A stretch of DNA of 64,000 bases from Pseudomonas frederiksbergensis (GTDB lineage: Bacteria; Pseudomonadota; Gammaproteobacteria; Pseudomonadales; Pseudomonadaceae), in contig NZ_MOBP01000012.1 of assembly GCF_003732665.1 (NCBI RefSeq), positions 370,325-434,324 on the forward strand, in the 5' to 3' direction. This document shows, piece by piece, positions 34,130 through 43,542 of this stretch. The translations under genes were made by a program, and so were the position numbers. Below the pieces are notes generated by a model. The model worked only from the letters and a program-made list of their open reading frames with translations. It was not told the DNA's origin and did no database searches. Within the stretch, counting starts at the first letter, position 1, and every line of letters starts with the position of its first letter.

Positions 34130-34969
34130 TTACTGGCTGGAAACGGAAGAAGATTGCTTGGCGGGCGCCGGGGCTGGGAGAAAGAACATCACCAACGCCA
34201 CCACCAGATAAATCAGATACGCGCCGAGGGTGCTGACGGTGGGCGCGTCCTGGTAACCGAACATGCCGGCCAGTACCGAGCCCAGCGGGCCATCCATCGG
34301 CAGGGTGGCGCTGAAGTCGAAAAGCACGGTTTGCAGGTGATTCCACACCCCGGCTTCATGCAGCGCTTGCACCGAGTTGGAGAGGATGCCGGCGGCCACC
34401 ACCAGGATGAACAGACCGGTCCAGCGGAAGAACGCGCCGAGGTTCAGGCGCATGCTGCCGGTGTAGATGAGGAAGCCGACGATGATCGCCAGGACCAGAC
34501 CAAGCAGAGCGCCAATCGGTGCACCCGGGCCTTCGCTCTGCTGGAACACCGCGAGCAGGAAAAACACAGTTTCCAGACCTTCCCGGGCCACGGCGAAAAA
34601 CACCATGGCGATCAGCGCCGTGACCTGGTGCTTGGAGCCGGCCAACGCGTGATCGAGGGAAACGTGCAGGGAATGCTTGATCGAACGCGCCACTTTGCGC
34701 ATCCAGAACACCATCGAACTGAGAATGCCGACGGCGACCAAACCGACGATGCCTTCGAACAGTTCCTGCTGCTTCTGCGGGAATTCGGCGCTCATCAACT
34801 CCAGGCCACCGCCGACCAGCAAGGCCAGGGCAGCGGCGAGGAACACGCCGATCCACACCGCGGGCATCCACTGGCCACGACCGGTTTGCTTGAGGTAACT
34901 GGCAATAATGCCGACGATCAACGCCGCTTCAATGCCTTCGCGCAGCATGATCAAAAAGGGAACAAGCAT
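34130..34969 (-). CDS. efeU: EfeU, FTR1-type iron permease
   Basis: A 279-residue inner-membrane permease with seven helices. Two REGxE iron-binding motifs are visible: LREGIEAALIVG in TM1 and AREGLETVFFLL in TM4. First gene of the operon, with a strong Fur box about 40 bp upstream. Transports iron delivered by EfeO/EfeB. Confidence 0.94.
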   Translation of the reverse strand: MLVPFLIMLREGIEAALIVGIIASYLKQTGRGQWMPAVWIGVFLAAALALLVGGGLELMSAEFPQKQQELFEGIVGLVAVGILSSMVFWMRKVARSIKHSLHVSLDHALAGSKHQVTALIAMVFFAVAREGLETVFFLLAVFQQSEGPGAPIGALLGLVLAIIVGFLIYTGSMRLNLGAFFRWTGLFILVVAAGILSNSVQALHEAGVWNHLQTVLFDFSATLPMDGPLGSVLAGMFGYQDAPTVSTLGAYLIYLVVALVMFFLPAPAPAKQSSSVSSQ

Positions 34970-35006
34970 TCAGCACCGTAGTGTTAGTTAGGTTGCTAAT
35001 TTGTAA

Positions 35007-35025
35007 CATAATGACACTCATTCTC
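35007..35025 (-). promoter_or_regulatory. Fur box upstream of efeU
   Basis: Minus-strand GAGAATGAGTGTCATTATG matches 14 of 19 positions of the Fur consensus, by my count. It lies about 40 bp before the efeU ATG, so iron repression is expected. Confidence 0.8.
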
Positions 35026-35090
35026 ACATGCCATTGGTTGACTTTAGCTGAACCTGAGCTGAACGACCCAAAAGATCACCTCGCCCAACC

Positions 35091-35180
35091 TGTGGGAGCG
35101 GGCTTGCTCGCGAATTCGGAGTGTCAGCAGCATTAATGTCGACTGACACTCCGCATTCGCGAGCAAGCCCGCTCCCACAA
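35091..35180. repeat. REP pair, head type A, long spacer
   Basis: Inverted type A heads with a spacer carrying GGAGTGTCAG...CTGACACTCC, a strong extra inner palindrome. Confidence 0.9.
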
Positions 35181-35239
35181 GGGATCTGCGGCGGGCTAAT
35201 ATGCCGCCACCCAAACAAGAACAAGGCTGCCCCCGCGCA

Positions 35240-36256
35240 ATGTCGGAAAAAGACACCATCGCCATTCAACTGGTGCGTGAAGCGCTGTTGCAAAGTTGCG
35301 CGCCCGGCGCCGCCACCGACGAGGTGTTGCACAAGGTCGGCATCGATCCGGCGCTGTTGAACTCGTCCGCTGCCCGCGTTCCGGCCACTGCCTACGCACG
35401 TTTATGGAGGCTGCTGGCCCGACGCGGCGACGATGAATTTTTCGGCATGGACCCGCGCCAGCTCAAATCCGGCAGCCTGGAGTTCCTCTGCCGCTGCGCC
35501 ATGGTCCAGCCCAATCTTGCCGCCGGCCTGACCTCTGGCCTGGCCTTTCTGTCGTTGATGCTCGAACACCTGCCCGCGCAACTGGTGCGCCAGCAAAGCC
35601 TGGCGGAAATTGTCTTGCTCGAAGACGACCAGAACCCGCGCCGGGCCTTCACTTATTTCACCTATTGGATGATCGTCCATGGCGTCGCCTGTTGGCTGGC
35701 GGGGCGAAGGATTCCGATCATGGCCATCGAACTGCGCTGCCCGGCACCGGACTTCTGCGATGACTATCAGGTGATGTTTTCCGAAAACCTGCGCTTCGAC
35801 CGGCCGCGCACGCGGATGATTTTCGCCGCCGATTGCCTGGACCTGCCGATCAAGCGCAGCCCGGAAGAGCTCAAGCGTTTCCTGGCCCACGCGCCGGCCA
35901 ATATCCTGGTCAAATACCGCGACCCGGAAAGCCTCGCCAGCCGCATCAAGCACGACCTGCGGCAACTGCCCGCCGAGCAATGGCCAGAAACCGAAGCCCT
36001 GGCGCAGCAACTGTGCATGTCGGCCTCGACCCTGCGCCGGCGCCTCGCCGAAGAAGGGCAGACCTGGCAAGGTTTGAAAGACAGCGTGCGAAAGGAATTG
36101 GCCATCGTCTGGCTGGCGGAACCGGCGATCAGCTTCGCCGAGATTGCCGCACGTTTGGGGTTTGCCGATGCGAGTTCGTTCTACAAGGCCTTCCGCAAAT
36201 GGTCCGGGACCAACCCAGGGCATTACCGCAGTTTGATTCTTAACGAAGCGAGCTGA
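35240..36256 (+). CDS. AraC-family regulator (OruR/ArgR-like) of the acyl-CoA cluster
   Basis: A 338-residue protein starting MSEKDTIAIQLVREALL at ATG 35240; an in-frame ATG at 35201 is the alternative. The N-terminal domain is the Arabinose_bd type seen in OruR-like regulators (EFFGMDPRQLKSGSLEFLCRCAM). The C-terminal HTH_18 is LAQQLCMSASTLRRRLAEEGQTWQGLKD...FAEIAARLGFADASSFYKAFRKWSGTNPGHYR. It lies just upstream of the AMP-ligase operon in the same direction, as with PA2556-PA2552 in P. aeruginosa, so it is probably its activator. Confidence 0.88.
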   Translation: MSEKDTIAIQLVREALLQSCAPGAATDEVLHKVGIDPALLNSSAARVPATAYARLWRLLARRGDDEFFGMDPRQLKSGSLEFLCRCAMVQPNLAAGLTSGLAFLSLMLEHLPAQLVRQQSLAEIVLLEDDQNPRRAFTYFTYWMIVHGVACWLAGRRIPIMAIELRCPAPDFCDDYQVMFSENLRFDRPRTRMIFAADCLDLPIKRSPEELKRFLAHAPANILVKYRDPESLASRIKHDLRQLPAEQWPETEALAQQLCMSASTLRRRLAEEGQTWQGLKDSVRKELAIVWLAEPAISFAEIAARLGFADASSFYKAFRKWSGTNPGHYRSLILNEAS

Positions 36257-36286
36257 TCCTGGCCTTGGGTTGATCGGACCGGCCTC

Positions 36287-36353
36287 TTCGCGGGCAAGCC
36301 TCGCTCCTACAAGGGGAATGCGATCACCTGTAGGAGCGAGGCTTGCCCGCGAA
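36287..36353. repeat. REP pair, head type B, short spacer
   Basis: Inverted type B heads with a GGGGAATGCG spacer between the AraC gene and the acyl-CoA operon. Confidence 0.9.
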
Positions 36354-36507
36354 GGCGCCCGCCCAGACACCACACCTCTTGAACCTTGGCCAAACCAGTC
36401 AAACAACTTGATAGCTTTGACCATTGCCCCACCTGCCGCGCAGCGCGAGTATTCCTGTGTTAATTACGGTTCCCCCAACCTAATAAAAATACAGAGGGAT
36501 TCTGGCA

Positions 36508-38172
36508 ATGCGCGATTACTTGTCTGCCACTTCACAGTTCGATTACCAGCACACCGTAAACGCCGCGCTCGACGGCAATTTGACGGCGCTTAACGCCTGT
36601 ATTGAATGCTGCGACCGTCATGCATTGCCGGGTCGCATTGCGCTGTTCTGGGAGGGGCGCGACGGCACCAGCGCCACTTACACCTTCACCGAGTTGCAGG
36701 ACAAAGCCGCGCGTTTCGCCAATTTCCTCCTGGCCCAGGGCGTGCAGAAGGGCGATAAAGTCGCCGGTCTGCTGCCACGCAATATCGAACTGCTGATCAC
36801 CGTGTTCGCCACCTGGCGCATCGGCGCGGTCTATCAGCCGCTGTTTACCGCGTTCGGCCCGAAAGCCATCGAACACCGCTTGAGCTGTTCCGGCGCCAAG
36901 GTGGTGGTCACCGACGCGGTCAATCGACCGAAACTTGCGGAAGTCGCCGACTGCCCGACCATCGTCACCGTCGGCGGGCCCAAAGGGCAGGGCATCGTGC
37001 GGGGCGACTACAGTTTCTGGGCCGAACTGCCCAACTATTCCCAAACATGCGAACCGGTGCTGCTGACCGGCGAAGACCCGTTCCTGCTGATGTTCACCTC
37101 GGGCACCACCGGCCCGTCGAAAGCGCTGTCGGTGCCGCTCAAGGCCATCGTCGCGTTCCAGAGCTACACCCGCGACGCCGTGGACCTGCGCCCGGAAGAT
37201 TCGTTTTGGAACGTCGCCGATCCGGGCTGGGCCTATGGCATCTATTTCGGCGTGACCGGCCCGATGTCCATGGGGCATCCAATCACCTTCTACGATGGCC
37301 CGTTTACCCTCGAAAGCACCTGCCGGGTGATCAACAAGTACGGCATCACCAACCTGACCGGTTCGCCGACCGCGTACCGGCTGCTGATTGCCGGCGGCGA
37401 TGAGTTCGCCAAGTCGATCAAGGGCCAACTGCGCATCGTCAGCAGCGCCGGGGAGCCGCTGAACCCGGAGGTGATCCGTTGGTTTGCCGACAACCTCGGC
37501 GTGGTGATCCACGACCATTACGGCCAGACCGAACTGGGCATGGTGCTGTGCAACCACCATGGCCTGGAACACCCGATCCACATGGGTGCCGCCGGTTTTG
37601 CCTCGCCGGGCCACCGCATCGTGGTGCTGGATGACGAGTACAAGGAACTCGGTGTCGGCCAACCCGGCATCCTGGCCATCGACCGTACCCAGTCGCCGAT
37701 GTGCTGGTTCAACGGCTACGAAGGCGCGCCGACCAAGGCTTTCGTCGGCAACTATTACCTGAGCGGCGACACCGTGGAGTGGAATCCGGACGGCAGCATC
37801 AGTTTCGTTGGTCGCAGCGACGACGTGATCACTACGTCCGGCTACCGCGTCGGCCCGTTCGACGTGGAAAGCGCGCTGATCGAACACCCGGCAGTGATCG
37901 AAGCCGCCGTGGTCGGCAAACCCGACCCGGAACGCACCGAACTGGTCAAAGCCTTTGTGGTGATCTGCGAGCAATACCGCGCCACGCCAGAGCTGGCCGA
38001 AGAACTGCGCCAACACGTGCGCAAGCGCCTGGCCGCGCACTCGTACCCCCGTGAAATCGAATTTGTCAGCGAATTGCCGAAAACCCCAAGCGGCAAATTG
38101 CAGCGCTTTATCTTGCGCAACCAGGAAATCGCCAAGGCTCAAGAGGCCGAGGCTCACAAAGCTTCTGCTTGA
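36508..38172 (+). CDS. AMP-forming acyl-CoA synthetase (short/branched-chain acid type)
   Basis: A 554-residue ANL-superfamily ligase. The P-loop is LMFTSGTTGPSKALSVPL, followed by the adenylate motif HDHYGQTELGM, and the C-terminal domain ends with the catalytic Lys in PKTPSGKLQRF. It would activate an acid with CoA and ATP. As first gene of an operon with a 2-methyl-3-hydroxybutyryl-CoA dehydrogenase-like SDR, thiolase, acyl-CoA dehydrogenase and hydratase, 2-methylbutyrate or tiglate is the likely substrate. A GAGGGAT ribosome site precedes ATG 36508. The cluster resembles PA2555-2552 and PP_2213-2217. Confidence 0.88.
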   Translation: MRDYLSATSQFDYQHTVNAALDGNLTALNACIECCDRHALPGRIALFWEGRDGTSATYTFTELQDKAARFANFLLAQGVQKGDKVAGLLPRNIELLITVFATWRIGAVYQPLFTAFGPKAIEHRLSCSGAKVVVTDAVNRPKLAEVADCPTIVTVGGPKGQGIVRGDYSFWAELPNYSQTCEPVLLTGEDPFLLMFTSGTTGPSKALSVPLKAIVAFQSYTRDAVDLRPEDSFWNVADPGWAYGIYFGVTGPMSMGHPITFYDGPFTLESTCRVINKYGITNLTGSPTAYRLLIAGGDEFAKSIKGQLRIVSSAGEPLNPEVIRWFADNLGVVIHDHYGQTELGMVLCNHHGLEHPIHMGAAGFASPGHRIVVLDDEYKELGVGQPGILAIDRTQSPMCWFNGYEGAPTKAFVGNYYLSGDTVEWNPDGSISFVGRSDDVITTSGYRVGPFDVESALIEHPAVIEAAVVGKPDPERTELVKAFVVICEQYRATPELAEELRQHVRKRLAAHSYPREIEFVSELPKTPSGKLQRFILRNQEIAKAQEAEAHKASA

Positions 38173-38188
38173 ATCGAAGGAAAATAAG

Positions 38189-38950
38189 ATGCAGATCGAA
38201 AACAAGGTTTTTCTCGTCACCGGCGGTGCGTCCGGCCTGGGTGCCGCCACCGCTGAAATGCTGGTGGCCGCTGGCGCCAAGGTAATGCTGGTGGACATGA
38301 ATGCCGAGGCCGTCGCGGCGCAGGCTCAGCGTCTGGGCGCGCAAAGCGTGGTGGCCGACATCAGCAACGAAGCCGCCGCTGAAGCCGCTGTTGCGGCGAC
38401 GGTGAAGGCCTTCGGTGGCCTGCATGGTCTGGTGAACTGCGCCGGCATCGTGCGGGGCGAGAAGATCCTCGGCAAAACCGGCCCGCATGCGTTGGCCAGT
38501 TTCAGCCAGGTGATCAACGTCAACCTGATCGGCAGCTTCAATATGCTGCGTCTGGCCGCGGCGGCTATCGCTGAAACCGAAGCGGATGCTGACGGCGAAC
38601 GCGGCGTGATCATCAACACCGCATCGGCCGCCGCCTACGACGGACAGATCGGTCAAGCCGCCTACGCCGCGTCCAAAGGCGCTATCGTCAGCCTGACCTT
38701 GCCCGCCGCCCGTGAACTGGCGCGCTTCGGCATCCGCGTGATGACCATCGCCCCAGGCATCTTCGAAACACCGATGATGGCCGGCATGACCGAGGAAGTC
38801 CGCGCCTCCCTGGCCGCTGGCGTGCCATTCCCGCCGCGCCTGGGCAAACCTGCCGAGTACGCCGCGCTGGTCCGGCATATCATTGAAAACAGCATGCTCA
38901 ACGGCGAGGTGATCCGTCTCGACGGTGCCTTGCGTATGGCCGCCAAGTAA
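38189..38950 (+). CDS. SDR, 2-methyl-3-hydroxybutyryl-CoA dehydrogenase-like (HSD17B10 type)
   Basis: A 253-residue short-chain dehydrogenase from ATG 38189 (AAGGAA upstream). It has NAD motif TGGASGLGAATAEML, LVNCAGI, catalytic Ser in INTASAAAYDGQIGQ and YxxxK in AAYAASKGAI. The end, IIENSMLNGEVIRLDGALRMAAK, is almost the human HSD10 signature. HSD10-like enzymes oxidise 2-methyl-3-hydroxybutyryl-CoA in isoleucine breakdown. It lies between the ligase and thiolase genes. Confidence 0.9.
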   Translation: MQIENKVFLVTGGASGLGAATAEMLVAAGAKVMLVDMNAEAVAAQAQRLGAQSVVADISNEAAAEAAVAATVKAFGGLHGLVNCAGIVRGEKILGKTGPHALASFSQVINVNLIGSFNMLRLAAAAIAETEADADGERGVIINTASAAAYDGQIGQAAYAASKGAIVSLTLPAARELARFGIRVMTIAPGIFETPMMAGMTEEVRASLAAGVPFPPRLGKPAEYAALVRHIIENSMLNGEVIRLDGALRMAAK

Positions 38951-38962
38951 GGAGAATTTGTC

Positions 38963-40156
38963 ATGACCCTTTCCAACGATCCGATTGTTATTGTCAGCGC
39001 CGTTCGTACCCCGATGGGCGGTTTCCAGGGCGAACTGAAAAGCCTGACCGCTCCGCAACTCGGCGCCGCCGCGATCAAGGCTGCGGTTGAACGGGCCGGT
39101 GTCGCTGCCGATGCGGTCGATGAAGTGCTGTTCGGTTGCGTGTTGCCTGCCGGTCTCGGCCAGGCGCCTGCACGTCAGGCGGCACTGGGCGCCGGGCTGG
39201 ATAAATCGACCCGTTGCACCACGGTGAACAAGATGTGCGGTTCCGGCATGGAAACCACCATCCTCGCCCACGACATGCTGGTCGCCGGCAGTGCCGAAGT
39301 GGTGATCGCCGGGGGCATGGAAAGCATGTCCAACTCGCCGTACCTGCTGGACCGCGCCCGCAGTGGTTATCGCATGGGCCATGGCCGGGTCTTGGACTCG
39401 ATGTTCCTCGACGGCCTCGAAGACGCCTACGACAAGGGTCGCCTGATGGGCACCTTCGCTGAAGACTGCGCCGAAACCAACGGTTTCAGCCGCGAAGCCC
39501 AGGACGCGTTTGCCATCGCCTCGACCACCCGCGCACAGCAGGCGATCCAGGACGGCAGCTTCAAGGCCGAAATCGTGCCGCTGACCGTGACCGTCGGCAA
39601 AGAGCAGGTGCTGATCAGCCACGACGAACAGCCGCCGAAAGCCAAACTGGACAAGATCGCCTCGTTGAAACCCGCGTTCCGCGACGGCGGGACTGTGACG
39701 GCGGCCAACTCCAGCTCGATCTCTGACGGTGCAGCGGCGTTGGTGCTGATGCGTCAGTCCGAGGCGCAGAAGCGCGGGCTCAAACCCTTGGCGGTGATTC
39801 ACGGCCACGCGGCGTTTGCCGATACCCCGGGCCTGTTCCCGGTGGCGCCGGTCGGTGCGATCAAGAAACTGATGAAGAAAACCGGCTGGTCCCTAGATGA
39901 AGTGGAGTTGTTTGAAATCAACGAGGCCTTCGCCGTGGTCAGTCTGGTGACCATGACCAAACTGGAAATCCCCCACGAGAAGGTCAACATCCACGGCGGC
40001 GCTTGCGCCTTGGGTCACCCGATCGGTGCGTCCGGCGCGCGGATCCTCGTGACCCTGCTCTCGGCCCTGCGCCAGAAAGGCCTGAAACGCGGTGTTGCGG
40101 CGATTTGCATCGGCGGCGGTGAAGCCACCGCCATGGCTGTGGAATGCCTCTATTGA
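38963..40156 (+). CDS. Acetyl-CoA C-acyltransferase (thiolase)
   Basis: A 397-residue degradative thiolase. The acyl-accepting Cys is Cys92 in NKMCGSGMETT. The other active-site regions are NEAFAVV (His replaced by the usual Asn-Glu-Ala-Phe loop), GGACALGHPIGASGARI and CIGGGEATAM with the second Cys. In this operon it would cleave 2-methylacetoacetyl-CoA to propionyl-CoA and acetyl-CoA, the last isoleucine step. Separated from the dehydrogenase gene by a REP pair. Confidence 0.92.
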   Translation: MTLSNDPIVIVSAVRTPMGGFQGELKSLTAPQLGAAAIKAAVERAGVAADAVDEVLFGCVLPAGLGQAPARQAALGAGLDKSTRCTTVNKMCGSGMETTILAHDMLVAGSAEVVIAGGMESMSNSPYLLDRARSGYRMGHGRVLDSMFLDGLEDAYDKGRLMGTFAEDCAETNGFSREAQDAFAIASTTRAQQAIQDGSFKAEIVPLTVTVGKEQVLISHDEQPPKAKLDKIASLKPAFRDGGTVTAANSSSISDGAAALVLMRQSEAQKRGLKPLAVIHGHAAFADTPGLFPVAPVGAIKKLMKKTGWSLDEVELFEINEAFAVVSLVTMTKLEIPHEKVNIHGGACALGHPIGASGARILVTLLSALRQKGLKRGVAAICIGGGEATAMAVECLY

Positions 40157-40171
40157 TGCGCCCCCGTTCTC

Positions 40172-40264
40172 CGTAGGAGCGAGGCTTGCCCGCGAAGGCG
40201 TCCGTCCAGTCGATATGGATGTTGACTGACACACTACCTTCGCGGGCAAGCCTCGCTCCTACAA
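40172..40264. repeat. REP pair, head type B, long spacer (inside the operon)
   Basis: Inverted type B heads in the 144 bp gap between thiolase and acyl-CoA dehydrogenase genes. Lying mid-operon, it may alter relative mRNA levels. Confidence 0.9.
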
Positions 40265-40300
40265 TGAAAGGCGCACCAAGGCTCAAATTAAGGATTCACC

Positions 40301-41428
40301 ATGATTCCCAATGACGAACAACTGCAGATCAGCGAAGCCGCCCGGCAATTCGCCCAGGAACGGCTGAAACCCTTAGCCGCCGAATGGGACCGCGAGCATC
40401 GTTTCCCCAAAGAAGCCATCGGCGAGATGGCCGAGTTGGGCTTTTTCGGCATGTTGGTGCCGGAAGAGTGGGGCGGTTGCGACACCGGTTACCTGGCCTA
40501 CGCCATGGCCCTGGAAGAAATCGCCGCCGGCGACGGCGCCTGCTCGACGATCATGAGCGTGCACAACTCCGTGGGGTGCGTGCCGATCCTCAAGTACGGC
40601 ACCGACGAGCAAAAAGAACGTTTCCTCAAGCCGTTGGCCAGCGGTTCGATGCTCGGCGCCTTTGCCCTGACCGAACCCCAGGCCGGTTCCGACGCCAGCG
40701 GCCTGAAAACCCGTGCCAAGCTGAATGGCGATCACTACGTGCTCAACGGTTGCAAACAGTTCATCACTTCCGGGCAGAACGCCGGGGTGGTGATTGTGTT
40801 TGCGGTGACCGATCCAAGCGCCGGCAAACGCGGGATCACGGCATTGATCGTGCCCACCGACTCGCCGGGCTACAAAGTCGCCCGGGTCGAGGACAAACTC
40901 GGTCAGCACGCTTCCGATACCTGCCAGATTCTGTTCGAAGACGTGAAGGTGCCGGTGGCCAATCGCTTGGGCGAGGAGGGCGAAGGTTACCGCATCGCCC
41001 TGGCCAACCTTGAAGGCGGGCGGGTCGGCATCGCTTCGCAATCGGTGGGCATGGCCCGCGCTGCGTTTGAAGCGGCCCGGGACTACGCCCGGGAGCGCGA
41101 AAGCTTCGGCAAACCGATCATCGAACACCAAGCGGTCGCGTTTCGTTTGGCGGACATGGCGACCCAAATCGCCGTCGCCCGGCAGATGGTGCATTACGCC
41201 GCTGCACTAAGAGACAGTGGCAAACCGGCCCTGGTCGAAGCCTCCATGGCCAAGCTGTTCGCCTCGGAAATGGCCGAAAAAGTCTGCTCCGCGGCGTTGC
41301 AAACCCTGGGCGGTTACGGTTACCTGAACGACTTCCCGCTGGAGCGGATCTACCGCGACGTGCGGGTGTGCCAGATCTACGAAGGCACCAGCGATATTCA
41401 GCGCATGGTTATTTCGCGCAATCTTTAA
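40301..41428 (+). CDS. Acyl-CoA dehydrogenase (2-methylbutyryl-CoA type by context)
   Basis: A 375-residue FAD enzyme: GAFALTEPQAGSDASGLKTRA, YVLNGCKQFITSGQNAGVVIVFA, and catalytic Glu in ICQIYEGTSDIQRMVISRNL (end region VCQIYEGTSDIQ). It oxidises a short or branched acyl-CoA to the 2-enoyl-CoA. With the neighbouring hydratase, HSD10-like dehydrogenase and thiolase it completes a 2-methylbutyryl-CoA route. Confidence 0.9.
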   Translation: MIPNDEQLQISEAARQFAQERLKPLAAEWDREHRFPKEAIGEMAELGFFGMLVPEEWGGCDTGYLAYAMALEEIAAGDGACSTIMSVHNSVGCVPILKYGTDEQKERFLKPLASGSMLGAFALTEPQAGSDASGLKTRAKLNGDHYVLNGCKQFITSGQNAGVVIVFAVTDPSAGKRGITALIVPTDSPGYKVARVEDKLGQHASDTCQILFEDVKVPVANRLGEEGEGYRIALANLEGGRVGIASQSVGMARAAFEAARDYARERESFGKPIIEHQAVAFRLADMATQIAVARQMVHYAAALRDSGKPALVEASMAKLFASEMAEKVCSAALQTLGGYGYLNDFPLERIYRDVRVCQIYEGTSDIQRMVISRNL

Positions 41429-41441
41429 CAAGGAAATTGGT

Positions 41442-42215
41442 ATGACGTACGAAACGATTTTGCTGGAAACCCAGGGCCGCGTTGGCCTCATCACCCTGAA
41501 CCGTCCACAAGCCTTGAATGCGTTGAACGCGCAGATCGTCAGCGAACTGAACCACGCCCTCGATGGCTTGGAAGCCGATTCCAACATCGGTTGCATCGTG
41601 CTGACCGGCTCGAAAAAAGCCTTCGCCGCCGGGGCCGACATCAAGGAAATGGCCGAGCTGACCTACCCACAGATTTACCTCGACGACCTGTTCAGTGACA
41701 GCGACCGCGTGGCCAACCGTCGTAAGCCGATCATTGCTGCGGTCAACGGTTTCGCCCTAGGTGGTGGATGTGAACTGGCGCTGATGTGCGACTTTATCCT
41801 CGCGGGCGACAACGCCAAATTCGGCCAACCGGAAATCAACCTCGGCGTGCTGCCGGGCATGGGCGGCACCCAGCGCCTGACCCGCGCCGTGGGCAAGGCC
41901 AAAGCCATGGAAATGTGCCTCAGCGGGCGTTTGATCGACGCAGTGGAAGCGGAACGTTGCGGGATTGTCGCGCGGATCGTGCCGGCGGATGAGTTGTTGG
42001 AAGAAGCGCTGAAAGTCGCGACGCTGATTGCCAAGAAGTCGTTGCCGATTGCGATGATGGTCAAGGAAAGCGTGAACCGCGCGTTTGAAGTCAGCCTGTC
42101 CGAAGGCGTGCGCTTTGAGCGCCGAGTGTTCCACGCGGCGTTTGCGACCCAGGATCAGAAGGAAGGGATGGCGGCGTTTATTGCCAAGCGTGAAGCCGAA
42201 TTCCAAGGCAAGTGA
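41442..42215 (+). CDS. Enoyl-CoA hydratase
   Basis: A 257-residue crotonase with both catalytic Glu residues of true hydratases: GGGCELALMCD and PEINLGVLPGMGGTQRL. The oxyanion motif is KAFAAGADIKEM. Last gene of the plus-strand cluster; expected step is hydration of tiglyl-CoA. Starts 13 bp after the dehydrogenase stop. Confidence 0.92.
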   Translation: MTYETILLETQGRVGLITLNRPQALNALNAQIVSELNHALDGLEADSNIGCIVLTGSKKAFAAGADIKEMAELTYPQIYLDDLFSDSDRVANRRKPIIAAVNGFALGGGCELALMCDFILAGDNAKFGQPEINLGVLPGMGGTQRLTRAVGKAKAMEMCLSGRLIDAVEAERCGIVARIVPADELLEEALKVATLIAKKSLPIAMMVKESVNRAFEVSLSEGVRFERRVFHAAFATQDQKEGMAAFIAKREAEFQGK

Positions 42216-42225
42216 TGTAGCGTTC

Positions 42226-42338
42226 CGATCGTTCCCACGCTCTGCGTGGGAATGCATCCTGTGACGCTCTGCGTCACGCTTGCGAAGGGACGCGGAGCGT
42301 CCCGGGCGGCATTCCCACGCAGAGCGTGGGAACGATCA
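42226..42338. repeat. Long nested palindrome, type C repeat
   Basis: The outer arms are GATCGTTCCCACGCTCTGCG and its complement; an inner palindrome is GGACGCGGAGCGTCCC. A second copy lies at 46985-47091. It sits between convergent operons, where it can act as a bidirectional terminator. Confidence 0.9.
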
Positions 42339-42350
42339 ACGTCAACAATC

Positions 42351-42376
42351 TGTAGGAGCGAGGCTTGCCCGCGAAG
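42351..42376. repeat. Solitary REP head, type B
   Basis: A single type B head (TGTAGGAGCGAGGCTTGCCC and following bases) without an inverted partner, just before the 3' end of the minus-strand dehydrogenase. Confidence 0.85.
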
Positions 42377-42387
42377 CTTTTAAGGCT

Positions 42388-43539
42388 TCACACCAGATAG
42401 TTCTTCAGTTCCCGAGCAATCACCATCCGCTGTATCTCGCTCGACCCTTCATAAATCTGTGTAATCCGCGCATCCCGGTAATAACGCTCCACCGGGTAAT
42501 CCTCCAGATACCCATACCCGCCATGAATCTGCATCGCCGAGGAACAGACCTTCTCAGCCATCTCGGACGCAAACAACTTGGCCTGTGAGGCCTCCGACAG
42601 ACACGGCTTGCCGGCACTGCGCAAGCGTGCCGCGTGCAGGATCAGCAACCGGGCCGCGTTCAGCCGCGTGTGCATGTCCGCCAGCATGTTCGCGATGCTT
42701 TGGTGCTCGTTGATCGTCTTGCCGAACTGCACTCGCTCCCGGGAATAAGTCAGCGCCGCTTCGAACGCTGCTCGTGCAATCCCCAACGCCTGCGCGGCGA
42801 TGCCGATGCGGCCGCCCTCCAGGTTGGAGAGGGCGATGGCCAGGCCTTTACCGCGATCGCCCAGCAGGTTGGCTTCGGGAATGGTGCAGTTGCTCAGGGT
42901 CACCGCGCAGGTATCGGAGGCGCGAATGCCCATTTTGTGTTCGGTCCGATCCACGATGAACCCCGGGGTGTCGGTCGGCACCAGGAACGCCGAGATCCCG
43001 CGTTTGCCCAGGTCCGGATCGGTCACCGCAAACACAATCGCCAGTTTCGCCCGCTTGCCGTTGCTGACGAATTGCTTGGCGCCGTTGAGCACCCACTGGC
43101 CATCCCGCAGTTCGGCGCGGGTGCGCAGGTTGTGCGCTTCGGAACCGGCCTGGGGTTCGGTCAGGCAGAAGCAGCCGATGGCTTTGCCGCTGGCCAGGTC
43201 CGGCAGCCAGGTCTGTTTCTGCTCATCGGTGCCATAGTTGAGCACCGGACCGCAGCCCACGGAGTTGTGGATGCTCATCAGCGCGCCGGTAGCGCCGTCG
43301 CCAGCGGAAATCTCTTCCACGGCCAAGGCGTAGGCGACGTAATCCACGTAAGTGCCGCCCCATTCCTCAGGCACCACCATGCCCAGCAAGCCCAATTCAC
43401 CCATCTTCGCCACCAGACCGTCGTCGATCCAGCCGGCCTTTTCCCAGGCTTGCGCATGGGGCGCGATCTCACCACGGGCAAAGTCCCGGGCCATGTCGCG
43501 GATCATCACTTGCTCTTCGCTCAATTCGATATCGTGCAT
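42388..43539 (-). CDS. Acyl-CoA dehydrogenase (isobutyryl-CoA type by context)
   Basis: A 383-residue FAD dehydrogenase: CFCLTEPQAGSEAHNLRTRAE, WVLNGAKQFVSNGKRAKLAIVFA, and catalytic Glu in ITQIYEGSSEIQRMVIARELKNYLV. It lies 3 bp after a 3-hydroxyisobutyryl-CoA hydrolase-like gene on the same strand. This pairing fits valine breakdown, oxidising isobutyryl-CoA to methacrylyl-CoA. Confidence 0.88.
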   Translation of the reverse strand: MHDIELSEEQVMIRDMARDFARGEIAPHAQAWEKAGWIDDGLVAKMGELGLLGMVVPEEWGGTYVDYVAYALAVEEISAGDGATGALMSIHNSVGCGPVLNYGTDEQKQTWLPDLASGKAIGCFCLTEPQAGSEAHNLRTRAELRDGQWVLNGAKQFVSNGKRAKLAIVFAVTDPDLGKRGISAFLVPTDTPGFIVDRTEHKMGIRASDTCAVTLSNCTIPEANLLGDRGKGLAIALSNLEGGRIGIAAQALGIARAAFEAALTYSRERVQFGKTINEHQSIANMLADMHTRLNAARLLILHAARLRSAGKPCLSEASQAKLFASEMAEKVCSSAMQIHGGYGYLEDYPVERYYRDARITQIYEGSSEIQRMVIARELKNYLV

Positions 43540-43542
43540 GGT

